A stretch of DNA of 64,000 nt, from positions 409,285-473,284 of the forward strand of contig MNCI01033500.1 in assembly GCA_015680685.1 (NCBI GenBank). Reading direction: 5' to 3'. Made by a program: the position numbers and the translations under genes. The notes beneath the pieces are model-generated. The model did no database searches. It was not told the origin of the DNA and saw only the letters and a list, made by a program, of their open reading frames with translations. Source of the stretch: Gnetum montanum (lineage: Eukaryota; Streptophyta; Gnetopsida; Gnetales; Gnetaceae). This document shows, one piece after another, positions 11,611-24,245 of this stretch. Each line of letters opens with the position of its first letter. The first letter of the stretch is position 1.

Positions 11611-12190
11611 GCTCCAGTTGACAAAAAATTAGGGGTTGGCAAAAAATTTTCTTTCAAGATTGGCAAGAGAGCAAAAAGAAGATCAACGATCATGAGAACA
11701 TTGGAGGTGATTGACAAGAATCATTGATCAAGAACAGTTGGTTAACAAATATTGTGCCTCAGGTCTAACTTCCTTGCGTCCAGATTGGCTAGAACAAGGT
11801 AGATTAACCTTTGCTTGTTTTCATCTTTAAATAACTTTCTTGTTGCTGGCATGTACTTTTTCCAAACTGAAGTCTGCCTGTGATCATTGTATCCAATATA
11901 TTTTGTTCATAAAAATCCCAGATCTAGGATTTCATTCTCTATAAATTTGATTCCTTGTGTCCTATTTATACAGATTTTGCAATCGCGTTAAATCTTTTAC
12001 ATCACTTTCAATTACTTCCGGGATTAACGATGTTATATCTCCTCATTGGAATCCTCCTTGTCATCCAATTATTACGAAGGTTTTACTAATCAAATAAGTC
12101 CCTCTCTAATCAACAAGACTATTCAAGGCACCTTGGATTTGTCTTACCTAGCATGGCCCTCGCACAGATCTGGGGTTAGAACTGTGTACA

Positions 12191-12242
12191 CAAATTCCCG
12201 TTTGGTGTTTCCAACGATCAACATTTTCCGTCGTTACACTCT
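12191..12242. other. Junction between the E1 LTR and the C repeats
   Basis: Short unassigned stretch. It contains TTTGGTGTTTCCAACGATC, which could pass for a primer-binding site and would make the preceding LTR a 5' LTR. I could not match it to a tRNA, and no matching 3' LTR is present, so it is left open. Confidence 0.25.
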
Positions 12243-13555
12243 TGATCTTGGGTGATGTCCAATAGCTTTGGCAACCTCAAGAATGTACATGCATTCCCAA
12301 AATTGATCAAAATTTGTCATAAATCAACCCCTTCAAGTCCTCCACATTGACACACCTCCTTGGAGGGGGGCTTAACATGGAAATAAGGGGGTAACATAAA
12401 AATCAATACAATGACCTTAAAATTGACAAGTTTTGGCCTTGGGTGATGCCTAGCAGCATCGACAACCCCAAGAATACACATGCATGCCCAAGATTGGTCA
12501 AAATTCATAAAAAATAGTCCCTTAAAATCCTCCATGCTGACATACCCCCTAGATGGGGGCTCAATGTGGAAACAAGGGGGTAACATAAACAACTAATAAA
12601 ATAACCTCAAAATTGATAAATTTTAACCTTGGTTGATGTCTAGCAGCACTAAGAATCCCAAGAATGCACATGCATGTCCAAAACTAATCAAAATTTGTTA
12701 ATTTTTATCCCCTTAGAGTCTTCCACACACCCCCACTTGAGGAATTGTTTAGCATGGAAATAAGGAGGGAACCTGAAAACCTAATCAAAAACCCTTAAAA
12801 CTAACAACTTTTGATCTTGGATGATGCCTAGAAACTTCAAAAATCCCAAGAATGCACATGCATACCCAAAACTATTCAAAATTTGTCAAAAATAAATCCC
12901 TTTAAGTCTTCCATGCTAAGACATGCTCCTAGAGGGAGGCTTAGCATGGAAACAAGGTGGTAACATAAAAAATTAATAAAATAACCTTTTACATTAAAAC
13001 GTTTTGGCCTTGGATGATGCCTAGCAACACTGGAAACCCTAGGAATGCACATGCATGCTCAATACTAGTTAAAATTCATTAAAAATTAGCCACTTAGAGT
13101 GTTCCGCACTGACACACCCCCTCGGAGGGGTGGTTAAATGTGGAAATAAGGGGGTAAATCCAAAAACTAACTTAAAAGCCTTAAAACTAATAACATTTGA
13201 TCTTGGGTGATGCCCAGCAACTCTAGTAAACCTAAGAATGCACATGCATATCCAGAACTAATCAAAATTTATCAAAAATCAACCCCTTGGAGTCCTCCTC
13301 ACTGACACATCACCTTAGAGGGGTGACTAAGCATGGAAACAAGGGGGTAACATAATAAAATTCAATAAACTAAGCTTAAATCTAATAAGTTTTGGTCTTG
13401 GGTGATGCCTAGTAGCATTGGCAACACCAGCAATGCACATGCATGACCAAAAGTAACCAAAATTCATCAAAACTCATCCCCTTGAAACCCTCCATGCTAA
13501 AATACCCCTCTAGAGGGGGGAGCTCAACATAGAAGCAAGGGGATCTTCACATAGA
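12243..13555 (+). repeat. Tandem repeat, 7 copies of 188-195 bp
   Basis: The phrase CTTGGGTGATGCCTAGCA recurs at 12,247, 12,438, 12,628, 12,816, 13,009, 13,202 and 13,397. Each unit also has AATGCACATGCATGCCCAA and a C-run/G-run mini-hairpin of the type CCCCCTNNNAGGGG followed by AAACAAGGGGGTAAC. The C 3' LTR has a similar GACACACCCCCT-AGGGG element near 49,285, so the repeat may derive from LTR sequence. No protein is encoded. Confidence 0.9.
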
Positions 13556-13599
13556 AGCTCCAAAACTCTTGTTTTATAGGCCCAAATAGCCTATAAATA

Positions 13600-14000
13600 A
13601 CCTTGACTAATGGCCAAACCCATCTAACAGCCATGGCTTACTAAGGCTTAAAACTAGAAAAACCCATCCTCTATTGACCTATAATTAGCCATGAATGACC
13701 GTAGATAGCATGCTTTACTTGATGTTTCAACTTTTTTTTTGACCTTATGTTGCATTATTAACCCTTATAACCTTCTTGTAGCCTTTACATAGTCTTATAC
13801 TTCCTTTATCTATTTTATTTGCCTTTGTTTAGCCTCTAATTGGTCAAAAATAGTTGATTTTTTCTTTCCTTGACCATTGTTTGGCACCATGTGACCTTGG
13901 CCCGCTATGGTCTTAAACTAGCATCATGGCCTGTTAAGGTCCAAAACTAGCAAAACCATGATCGTTGATGGCCATTTGTATTTTCCCTTGTTTAGCCTTT
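13600..14000 (+). repeat. Spacer with GGCCTNNTAAGGTCCAAAACTAG units upstream of C pol
   Basis: Loose units combine ATGGCC, AAGGCTTAAAACTAG and GTCTTAAACTAGCA. They match the 3' UTR array of the same element at 47,825-48,090 and sit immediately before pol, as array 2 does in B. Confidence 0.6.
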
Positions 14001-14137
14001 ATTTGGCTCTTATCGCACTTTGTTTGCTTGATTTATAGCCTTAGATGACCTTATTTGCACTAGAATAAAATGTATTTGCATGATTTTATAGCATTTTAAG
14101 CATGATTTATTTATTTTTTACCTAGGTGTCACTTAAT

Positions 14138-16708
14138 ATGCTTTTGGTTGAAATGCAAGATCAAATAATGAGTACCTAGGAGCTGGTCAGTCTACCTTTG
14201 AGCCTAAGTGGGCCTCATGGTGATGTAGAATGGTACATTAACCATAATTGGCTAGATCTTAAGCCTTAGAATCTTGTCGACTACATAGCCTCAAGAAGGA
14301 AACCTTTAGAGTGACCTAAACACCTAGTCAAAACCCTTGACTTAGAGGTAAGCAACATAACCAAAGACTCTCTAGTTGAGGTTCTTGTCATGACACACAA
14401 TGGTGAGAAGAAAGCCCTTAAACTAAGTTCCTCACTAAAACCTCAATAGACTCAAGACATCACCAAGGTCATACAAGCCAACATTAAGGCCTTTTCCTAG
14501 TCATATGAAGATATGCTAGGTCTAGACCCACAATTAGTACAACATAACATCATACTAGACCCTAGCATTAGACCAATTAAGCAAAAATTACATAAGATAA
14601 AACTCAATTTAGCCTTGGCAATTCATGATGAGATCTCGAAACTCTACTAAGCCAGGTTCATTAGGATTGTTGACTATGCAAAATGGATTTCAAATATAGT
14701 GGTAGTCCCTAAGAAAAATGGAAGTATCTATATTTGCATCAATTTCCAAGACCTAAATAAAGTAACTATTAATGATGAATTCCTATTTTCTAGTATTAAT
14801 CAACTTATCGATACCACAGTTGGGCATGCCTTATTATCCTTTATGGATGGGTTTTTGGGGTACAACCAAATTAGGATCAACCTAGATCACCAACTTATCA
14901 TGACCTTTGTGACCCCTTGGGGAACCTTTTGCTATACTATGATGCCTTTTGTCTCAAGAATGCAAGAGAAACCTATCAATGAGCCATGACTTATATCTTC
15001 AGTGATTACATGCTGGGTTTTCTTAATGACTACGTGGATGACATAGCTAGCTAAATCTAAGGAGGCTAATAGCCATGCTAACGACCTAGATCTTGTACTT
15101 AAATAGTGCCTTAAATATGAGCTTAGGCGTAATCCTAAGAAGTGTATCTTTAGTTTCAAGATAGGTAAAATGCTTAGCTTTGTAGTATCTAAAGAAAGGA
15201 TACGTGTCAATCATGATAAGGTTAAAGCCATATCTAGATTAGCAATGCCTACCAACCTTAAGGAGCTTTAGGAGTTGCAAGGAAAATTACAATGTATTTG
15301 TAGGTTTACTACTAGGCTTATAGATAAGTTATAGCCCATGAAACACTTGCTTAACAAATGGATTAACTATGAGTGGATAGCTTAATACTAAGAGGTCTTT
15401 GAAAACCTTAAGCAAGAGTTGACACAACTACTAACAATCTATCCTTCACAAGAGGGTAGAGCTTTTTACATCTATGTGGCCATCTCCAACACATCCATTG
15501 CCTCTCTACTTTGTCAAAAATGTGATGATGGAGTGCAAATGCCAATATACTATCTTACCCATGCATTAGTTGCCCACAAACCCAATACACTAAAGTGGAG
15601 AAGTATTGTCTAGCACTAGTATTCTCATTAAAAAAGTGAAGACACTACCTCTTCAGAAGCCAAGTCAATGTCATTTTCAAAGATAACATGCTTAGAGCAA
15701 TAACAACTATTATCTATGAGAATAGCCAAATAGCTTTATGGAGAGCCATAATCATAGAGTTTAACCTTCACTACATCTTTCAATCCTTGACAAAAGGCCA
15801 AGCTATAACCATACAACTCATAATTTCACCTATTGATGACTAAGCAGCCATAGATCCTGAGTTCCCTAATGAGTATATTAGTCTATTAGTCAAGTGCCTA
15901 AGGGTTATGAGGCATTCATGCACCTTGACTAAGCTTCAATTGCCCATGAGGCTAGTGGTGCTACTATCATAACATTCCAATTTGGTCAAATCCAACTTTT
16001 TGCCTATCATTTTAAGTTCTTATGTACCAACAACATAGCAGAGTATGAGGGTTTGATCAAGGAAATGATGGTAGCCCATGACCTAGGAATTAGCTGCATA
16101 GTAATTAAAAGTGATTCTCAACTTGTGGATATCTAGGTAATGAAAATCTATGTGTATAAAGCTAGGCACTTACAACCATAATGTGACCTAGGAAAACAAT
16201 TGTTACAATAGTTTGCCAATGTTGATATCTAGCATGTACCCTAAAATGAGAATGCCATAGCTAATGCAACTTCAACATTAGCCCTTAGTATAATGCCAGG
16301 TGTGTTTAGTAAGTTACCCACCTTAACCATGGACTGTGCTATTCCTATCATGCAAAAAACTATAAATACCTTTATATACATTATCCATACTGCTCCTACC
16401 AGAGAGTGGTATGATGATATCAAATTTCACCTTATGCATGGTGAGTCTTCACAAGGCCTAATTACTACCCAAAAGGATGTTGTACAAAAAATATTAAAGC
16501 ATTATGTCATCATAGGTAATAATACTTTATGTTAATGATCCTATGATGGTATATTGCTAAATTTCTTAAGTAAAACTAAAGCTACAACAATCCTAGAGGA
16601 GGTCCATGAGGGTGTTTGTGGAGGAAATATAGGACCAAGAGCTATGGCCACTAAGATTATCATCAGACCTATAACACCCAAGTCTTCCACAAGCCATAGC
16701 TTTATCAT
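14138..16708 (+). pseudogene. Pol of C, part 1: RT, RNase H domains and start of integrase
   Basis: RT is clear: SNIVVVPKKNGS, SFMDGFLGYNQIRI, PWGTFCYTMMPF and YVDD around 15,035. A frameshift follows TMMPF, and others lie between RNase H and integrase. Conserved stops include W-to-TAG changes. The second RNase H appears as EYEGLI near 16,040 and SDSQL near 16,115. Integrase is cut after SHSFII at 16,708 by element B; the coding continues at 46,918. The start at ATG 14,138 (MLLVEMQDQIM) is a convenience; in B the equivalent point follows a splice acceptor. Confidence 0.85.
16704..16708. repeat. Target-site duplication of B, left copy (ATCAT)
   Basis: ATCAT directly precedes the LTR start TGTACTG and recurs at 46,913-46,917 directly after the other LTR end GTTTCA. 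Removing B and one copy restores the integrase frame SFIITTTKYF. Confidence 0.95.
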
Positions 16709-18408
16709 TGTACTGACCCAAATTGTTGGTGTAAGGCTGGAAGGAAAACAAACACCGAAAGATTGTTGGGCAAACACAGCTGACCCTTCCTTCTCCTGAG
16801 GGAAAAATGGAAAAGAGAATGAAGGTAGAGTGACTTGAATGGTCTACATGCAAATCAACTAAGGACTTCCTCAAGCATAAACTATGGTTTGCATAGGGGT
16901 TATCATAACTAATTTTTTAAAATATAAACAGTGCACACAAAATGTAAACAGAAATGTAACATGAATTGGTATTGTAAACATAATGTAAACTAAATGTAAA
17001 ATAGAATAAAAAAATAATGGCTGGAAAAATGAATTGTATTATATTTCTTAGAGAAGATGCGCACCGTTCAAAGTGTAGTTGCATGTAGATAGCAAGTCAA
17101 GCGCCAAGCCCTGAAGTGATGTGATGTGTTTCAAGAGTGCTTGGATGCTAGGAGTCAAGTGTGCCTGAGTGTCCAAGGATTTGTGGTCTGAGTTTCCTAA
17201 TCCATAAAACTTCCAAATTGCCCCCCATATATGTGAATTGATAGGGTATTTATAGGGCTGGGTCGGGCTTGGATGCGAAATTCAAGAATGGAATCAACAG
17301 CTGGGAGATGAGAGGAAAGCAGATCTAGCAACACGTGTCCAATGGATAGCTGTGTGTGAGTTGGACATGTGTGGGAAACTACGTTCTGGACTAGGTGCAT
17401 TGTATCTTACAATGTGTGACAACTTACTCAAGCTAGCTTACGCTCATGAAAGCACAGACAATTCAATGCGTAAGAGTTGAAAAACTCACAAATGATGAAA
17501 ATTGACAATGAAATGACAATGTACAATAAGAGGAATTAACTCTGGCTCACTTGAAACTTTTGGATTTTTGACTTGACTACTACACGATGTTGGTTTGAGT
17601 GGTTCCGTTGATATATGAGGCATCTCTACCTGATTAGGACTTCCAGCATGAGTTGATTTTGTCCCAGAATGTGCATGCTACACTCATGCTGCACTCACAT
17701 TGCTAGTGTAACTTTAGCATGACCTCAGTGTGAGTGAGCTAAGATGACAAATTTTCCACAAAATTTTAAATTTTGAAGCCTGATTCTCAAAGTGTAAGGA
17801 TTTCCTGACTATGATAACCTCAGGAATGATCTGAAAATCAAAACTTGAGCCTGATGTGATTTATTTTGAGCCACTTTTGATAACTCACGCTGGACTCACA
17901 CTACAAGCATGAGTGCAGCTTGACCATAGCGTGACTTGCAGCATGACCTATAGCGTGAGCTGCAAAAAAATTTCAATTTTGAGCCTAAAATCTAACATTT
18001 TGGAGGCTGGGGCCTGAAGTTGTCAACAATGTGCTTTGAGGATGACTTAAAACCTAGAAACCAGATCATTTTGACTCAGTTTTGAGGCTCTAAAAGTTAC
18101 TCATGCCAACAGCATGAGTGACAGCGTGAGTGAGAAATTTTGTACTTTTTGACCTAAAACTTGAGTCTTTGGACGTTGAAACTTTGAACTTTGAGCTAGG
18201 AACAATAGTGACCCTTCAGAATGCCTTACACACTTATACTAAGCCATCTTTGACTTGATTTTGATGTCATTTGGAGTTGCTCACACCGAGGGCAAGCTAG
18301 CTTGATAGCATGAGTTCCATGCCTTAGTTAAATTTTTCCTCCTAACACATCAAAAGGGCTTGAGTCATTTTCATTTCAAAGTGCTAGATCAAAATTAGTG
18401 GTGTTTCA
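16709..18408 (-). repeat. 3' LTR of B
   Basis: It matches 45,222-46,912 along its length. On the - strand it begins TGAAACACCACTAATTT and ends GGGTCAGTACA. A TATA box (CTATAAATACC on the - strand, 17,247-17,255) divides a ~1,150-bp U3 full of AGCGTGAG motifs from R/U5. Confidence 0.95.
17247..17255 (-). promoter_or_regulatory. TATA box of the B 3' LTR
   Basis: CTATAAATA on the - strand, conserved in the other LTR at 45,751-45,759. Confidence 0.6.
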
Positions 18409-18460
18409 TTGGCCCCTCATTGTTAACGTCTTAAGGAATCCACCTGAGGCATCAACAAAG
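18409..18460 (-). promoter_or_regulatory. Polypurine tract and decayed hairpin of B
   Basis: On the - strand ATGAGGGGCCAA abuts the LTR start. Arms resembling CTTTGTTGATG / CATCAACAAAG are present but with several mismatches, unlike the intact stems in E1 and A. Confidence 0.65.
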
Positions 18461-19635
18461 AAGTGCAAAACACCATGAACAACCAAGCATCAAGCATTAA
18501 TCATCAACCCTTGTCCAAATGTCATCACACTATTTTCAAAAGTACATGGGATTGACGGAATTTCGTTCAAGATGAAAGGGAATTGGTTGTAACTGGGGGA
18601 AGCCAAGAGTTGGTCAAGGGTTATAATTGCTACCGGGATTCTGGAAGAGGAAATGCTCTCATGTGAATGAGCTATATCTTTGGTCCTTGTCAATAGCCAG
18701 TGTTCAGCAAACTCAAAGCCAAGACATAGGAGGTGAGTTCTTTGGAGAAACAGGATTCTTATAGAGTGTTTACATGGCCCATTGTAAACAGCCAAAGCCA
18801 CGCGATGATGTGCAACATGGTCTCTTTGAGACACTAATGTAACTATTTTTCCAAGACAATTGCCTTCTCGCCTGAGGCTTGTATGAGAATAGCCAATAGT
18901 CTTTGGTTTATTATGTCAACAGGATCATGAAGACTTTTTCCATGCATTTTTTCTCTTTGACCTTTTTGTTCTTCTTCCTTTTGTTTGTTTCTTCTTTTCT
19001 TTTGTTTTTGTTTTGTTTTGTTTTTCTTTTTATTTTTATTTTTGCATTGTGTTGTTTTTTTTCCTTTTTTATTTTTTCTTTTTCTCTTTGGTATTTTTGA
19101 AAGAGCTTGCTTTTTTGTTGTGCTCGTATTCGAGCGCTTGCATTTTGCATCATGCATTGTATACTATGTTTTGCATTGCAACTGCTTAAAGAGTCACAGT
19201 GTGCAATAGTGTGTCAAGAGCTTTGAGGTGAGTAGGATACAATGTATCTAGGGGATGCAATTGAATGGGATAAGGGGGCATGATGGGGAAATAGGGTATG
19301 TATCAAGAGTCAGGGATGTACTTATGAATGGTTTGATTAACCCAGTTACATGTGTCAAGCAGAATGTGATACCTTGTCGTCATGATGAAGTGCATCTATG
19401 CACGAATGCCTCAGGTGTTTCATCCTACAAACACAACTCCAAGAAGATAAGAAAAACACAAATAAAAAGGTTAACCAAGCACTTTGATCAAGGAGATGGA
19501 GCCACCATGTGTGATTTTCAAGGTAGATAGAATCATGAACAACATCAGCCTCATCAAGGCCCATGAGACAAATTATGCAACAAGTTTTTATGGAATAGGT
19601 ATAGCCAATTGTAGCAACACATCTTTCAAGTTTTG
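18461..19635 (-). other. B 3' UTR with a ~160-nt purine-rich tract
   Basis: It is non-coding and homologous to 28,465-29,600 of element A. On the - strand 18,937-19,098 is nearly all A and G (AAAAAGAAAAATAAAAAAGG type). It lies about 530 bp before the 3' LTR, and the corresponding tract in A is about 555 bp before its LTR. The Lys-rich ORF read from it is a by-product of composition. Confidence 0.6.
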
Positions 19636-20490
19636 CCTAGTCGTCAATCATGTTACTAGTTTATAGTCTTAGTGGACTGTTGTGGGTTAGTTTCACCTCA
19701 TAACCCTTTGGACGGTGCTAGTTTAGTGTCATAGCAGATAGCGCGTTACTAGTTTATAGTCGTAGCGGACTATGAAGAGGCAAACCAGTTTATCGTATTC
19801 ATGGACTCTGGGTGCTAGTTTCGTGTCATGGCGGATAGATGTGGTAGTTTAACGTCAAACCAGACAAAGATCTATGGTGTTGGTTTATTTTCATGACTCT
19901 AGGACATTCTATGATATCAGTTTTAAGTCATGATGCCAAGACTATTCTATGGTATCAGTTTTAAGTCATGATTCCAGGACTATTCTGTGATATCAATTTT
20001 AAGTCATGATGCTAGGACTGTTCTATGGTATCAATTTTAAGTCATGATTCCAAGAATGTTTTTGTGATATTAGTTTTAAGTCATTATGCTAGAACTATTC
20101 TATGGTATTAGTTTTAATTCATGATGCTAGAACTGTTCTATGGTATCATTTTTAAGTGATGATGCCAGGACTTTTCTATGGTATTAGTTTTAAGTCATGA
20201 TGCCAGGACTATTCTGTGGTATCAATTTTAAGTCATGATGCCAGGACTATTCTGTGGTATCAGTTTTAAGTCATGATGCTAGGAATGTTCTATGGTATTA
20301 GTTTTAAGTTATGATACCAGGACTATTCTATGGTATCAGTTATAAGTCATGATGCGAGGATTGTTCTATGGTATCAGTTTTAAGTCATGATGCCAAGATT
20401 GTTCTATGGTATCAGTTTTAAGTCATGATGCCAGGACTGTTCTATGGTATCAGTTTTAAGTCATGATGCTAGGAATGTTCTGTGGTTTAA
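19636..20490 (-). repeat. 3' UTR tandem array of B, about 18-20 units of ~35-37 bp
   Basis: On the + strand the unit reads GGTATCAGTTTTAAGTCATG followed by ATGCCAGGACTGTTCTAT. Units nearer 19,650 are more diverged (AGTTTATAGTCTTAGTGGACT). The array abuts the end of pol. A shorter version is in element A (29,610-29,890). Confidence 0.92.
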
Positions 20491-20495
20491 GTTCA

Positions 20496-23400
20496 TCAGA
20501 CATAGTACCGTATCCGATACAGGTGATTTTTAGGATTAGCGAACTCGTTTCCATCCATGTCAGCAAGTTTGAATGATCTATTATTGTATGCCTTGGTGAC
20601 TAAGTAAAGGCCCTTCCCAGTTGGCTAAGAATTTATCTGAGTGTTTACAGATGGCTTTTAGGACTAGGTCTCCCTCCTTAATTGGGCATTTATGCAAATA
20701 ATGTTTTTGTCGTTGCCATTGTTGTTTCTGGTACCACTCGATTTGATCAAGCGTTCACACACGTTCTTCCTCCACCAAGTCAAGGTTAGCAATGCATAGT
20801 TCATTATTTTGACTTTCATCGAGGACGCTCGAGAGAGCTATCTGCAATGAGGGAACCTATAATTCTAAAGGTAAAACAACTTCAAATCCGTATACTAGAC
20901 TATATGGAGTTTTACCTGTAGATGTCTGATGTGTCATTCTGTATTCCCACAATGCGTAGACTAATTTTTCATGCCATTGTTTCTTGCTCTGATTTAGCAT
21001 CTTTTTGAGCACCATGATGATAGTTTTGTTTGTAGCCTCCACTTGGCCATTGCTCTATGGGTAGTAAGGAGATGAAAATGCATATTTAATGCCTAGGATT
21101 TCACATAAGCTTTTAGTATCTGCACTACTGAACTGTCATCCATTGTCAGTAACGATGGTCATCGGAATACCAAAACAAGTCAGGATATTTTCTATTATGA
21201 AAGTGCAAATGTGTTTTGAAGTCATCTTCCTAAGGGGAATAACTTCTACCCATTTTGTGAAGTATTCAATTGCAATGATAATAAAGCTATGTCCTATAGA
21301 GGATGATGGCATTATCAGTCCAATCAAGTCTAATCCCCATTTTTGGAATGGCCATGTGATTTGTGTTGTATGCAATTCGTTAGGTGGTACATGTATTAGA
21401 TTACCATGTTTTTGGAAAATATCACATGTTCTGACCTTGGAGATGCAATCGTATTCCATGTGTGGCTAGTAGTAGCCTAAGCACCTAATCTTTGTTGTCA
21501 TTGCTTTAGGTGCAATGTGCCCTCCACAAAGTCCTTTGTGGACTTGTTCTACAATCGTTTGACCATTGATGCTATTAATGCACATCAGTAGAATACCTTC
21601 ATAAGATTTGCGACACAAGGTGTCTCCTATTAATGCATATTATTAGGAACGTTTTTGCACGGCGTCCTTTTAAGCGTTTGTCAAGTGTTGTGGAGGTTCA
21701 CCTCTTAGAAGGTACTCTTTTATGTCATCGTATCATTCTATTGCATGTGTTGTGCTAACAGATTCTATAGGCATTTTGTCAAGAGTGTTAATTATAGGTT
21801 CAGCACAATTTTTTATAGAACTAGGCAATGCGTGGAACATTTCAGGTGTCATGTTTAAGGCTAGTGTAGCAAGTGCATCAGCAATTGTGTTTTCGCTTCT
21901 AGGGACATGTTGTATGTTTGTTTTTATTATTTGCCTCAACATATGTTTGTTCAAATCACAATATGGTTGCAAATGGAGAGCCTTACATGCATAAAATTTA
22001 GTGACTTGATTAATGACTAGCTGTGAATCACCTCAAACTACAAGGCGTGAGATTCTTGAAGTTAACGCTACTTGAAGACCTCTAAGAAGACCTTCGTATT
22101 CTTCCATGTTATTGGTATAAGGAAAGGTTAATCGGTAGGCAAAGGGTTGGATTTCTCTAGAGGGGTATGTTAAAATGGCCGTAGCACTTCCTCCTCGGGA
22201 GGTTGAGGCTCCATCAAAATAGAGGATTGCCTCATAGTTGTCAAGTACGGTGTCTATACTATTAACATTATCATCAAGGAATTCAGGGTTAACTATTACT
22301 TGATCATGCATTGGCGAGATGGCTAATTGTGTGACTATTGATTGAACTTCTATGGAATGTTGAGCAACATAGTGTAAGTCAAACCCTGTGATCATTGTCT
22401 TCCACCTAGCTATTCTACTCGACTCGTAGATGTTGTTAGTGATGGCACGGAGTACGTTATTTTTGCAAATGATGTAAACTTGATTGCAGAAGAGATAATG
22501 CTGCCATTTCTTCAAGGTGAAAATGAGGGCAAGGCATGATTTTTCCGCATCCTTGTATCATTGTCCATATGCAATTAAAGCATGGCTTAGGTAATATACA
22601 GGGATCTTGGCTCCATCTTGACGTTTTTGACAAAGCATTGATGCAATGGAAGAATTAGAAGTTGCAAGTTAGATATAAAAGGGCTTATCGCTTTGTGGGG
22701 GGTAAACGGTCAACAGTTGGGCTAGCTCTTGTTTTATGTTCTTGAATGCTTCCTGACATTGTTGGGTCCATTGGAAATGCATATTTTTTTGTAATAGGTG
22801 TTGCATAGGTCTCAACTTGTCTATCAACCTTTTGATAAAGTGTCTAATGAATTGTAGCCTACCTTGAAGACCATGTAATTTGGTAAGGTTTTTTGGTGGT
22901 TTCATATTAGTTATTGCCTTAACCTTAATAGGATCTACCCATATTCCTATTTCAGAGACTACGAAACTAAGCATTTTGCCTATTTTGACATCAAAGACAC
23001 ATTACTTTGGATTGAGTCTAAGGTCATATTTGAGACAATGTTTAAGCACTAAGTCTAGATCTTTTGCATGTTGTTCGGGTGTTTTAGATTTAACTGTGAT
23101 ATCATCAACAAAATCATTAAGCAAATTGAGCATGTAATCACTAAATATATATGTCATTGCTTTTTGATATGTAGCTCTTGCATTTTTAAGGCCAAATGGC
23201 ATCATAGTGTAACAAAATGTACCCCAAGGTGTCATGAAAGTTGTTCTGAGTTGATGTTCTAGATTGATTCTTATTTGGTTGTATCCTAAAAATCCATCCA
23301 TAGAGGATAATAGTGCATGCCTAGTAGTTGTGTCAATAAGTTTATCAATGCTAGGTAACAGGAAATCATCCTTTATAGTGGTTGTAATGAGATCACGGAA

Positions 23401-23984
23401 GTTGATGCATATCCATATACTATTGTTCTTCTTAGGGACTACAACAATGTTTGATACCCAATCGTAATAATCAACAGCTCGAATGAAGCTGGCTTGGTAG
23501 AGCTTTGTGATTTCAGCATGAATTGCTAATGCTACCTCGGGTCTGACCTTCCATGCTTTTTGTTCCACCAATTTAATTTTTTCATCGAGAATGATGTTGT
23601 GTTGGACTATTCGAGGGTCTAATCCTAGCATGTCAGTATATGACCATGCAAATGTTTTTATGTTATCTTTCAGTACTTGAGTGATGTCACCAACAAGTTG
23701 TGAGTCTAGTAGGGTGCTTAATTTCAATGTTCTAATTTCTCCATTGAATGTAGTAATGGGGATTTCAACTAGAGGATCTACAATGATATTTTTAGCTTCT
23801 AGATCCAAATTCTTAGTCACATTTTTAGGCCAATCTAACGTTTCTTGAGTGGAGGCTATTAAATTGGTGTAAGTGGATGGGTCTAGATCTAAGGATTCTG
23901 GGTTGATTGCTCTTTTTACCTTCCCATATGGTCCATTGAGAGACAATGTTGAAAGGATATTCTTGGTAGCCATGATGCTTTCTC
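20496..23984 (-). pseudogene. Pol of B: RT, RNase H, second RNase H, integrase
   Basis: One frame covers nearly all of it, with scattered stops. RT: VSNIVVVPKKNNS, YNQIRI, TMMPFGLKNA and FVDD (the usual YVDD with Phe). First RNase H: KPFYI ... IPVYYLSHALIAY. Second RNase H: LYFDGASTSRGG, EEYEGLLRG, GDSQLV, IADALA. Integrase: CGGHIAPKAM, DIFQKHG (one Cys of the zinc motif lost), LDLIGLI, TDNG and NGQVEATNK, so the D-D-E residues are intact. It ends NHLYRIRYYV, TGA at 20,496-20,498. The predicted splice acceptor at 23,985-23,986 gives the first codons ESIMATKN; the first ATG is at 23,971-23,973. It is the best-preserved pol in the window. Confidence 0.92.
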
Positions 23985-24092
23985 CTGCCAATTTAAACGA
24001 GGAGCGAAGTAATAGACACCCCCTTGGTGGAAGAGTTACTAAATGTAAACAAACACAAGGTAATCAAACTATGTACTGACAAAATTGGAAGA

Positions 24093-24245
24093 CGCAGCGG
24101 TAGTCATGGTAGTTTTAGGCCTTACTAGGCCAGATGACAGTTTAAGATCATACCAGGCCACATGATAGTTTAAGGCCATACTGGGCCAAATGGAAGTTTC
24201 AGGCCATACCGGGCCACATGGAAGTTTAAGGCCATACTCGGCCAG
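24093..24245 (-). repeat. Array 2 of B, about 4-5 units of ~31 bp upstream of pol
   Basis: On the - strand units read GGCCTTAAACTTCCATGTGG and GGCCTAAAACTACCATGAC. A single unit of this exact type is left in element A at 30,010-30,045. Confidence 0.8.

Larger units (their letters stand above)
1..12190 (+). mobile_element. Element E1: Tat-type Ty3/gypsy LTR retrotransposon, 5' part outside window
   Basis: The order on the + strand is aspartic protease, spacer arrays, an extra gene on the opposite strand, RT / RNase H / second RNase H / integrase, 3' UTR arrays, a polypurine tract and a 3' LTR. Two successive RNase H-like domains and no chromodomain after integrase are marks of the Tat lineage (family knowledge). 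The 5' LTR, gag and any target duplication would lie left of the window. Many nonsense codons make the copy non-autonomous today. The LTR end at 12,190 is the least certain boundary, because no second LTR is available for comparison. Confidence 0.85.
10863..12190 (+). repeat. 3' LTR of E1
   Basis: It starts TGAAACATCATG directly after the polypurine tract; LTRs of A, B and C start TGAAACAC or TGAAACAA. It probably ends in GTGTACA at 12,190, compared with CAGTACA in A and B. It contains a TATA box near 11,604 and upstream AGCGTAA-type repeats. The end was placed by analogy only. Confidence 0.7.

Noticed and set aside
10863-12242. The LTR at 10,863 as the 5' LTR of element C, with TTTGGTGTTTCCAACG as PBS
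   Set aside because: It does not resemble the C 3' LTR at 48,995 beyond the shared TGAAACA start, and no gag or pro follows before C pol.
18843-19157. Lys/Asn-rich and Phe-rich ORFs (also 28,865-29,221)
   Set aside because: They come from a purine-rich tract and its complement; low-complexity composition, no homology between frames of A and B.
19636-20490. Regular 35-37 bp repeats resembling a CRISPR array
   Set aside because: Units are head-to-tail without unique spacers, diverge gradually, and lie in a retrotransposon 3' UTR of a plant genome.
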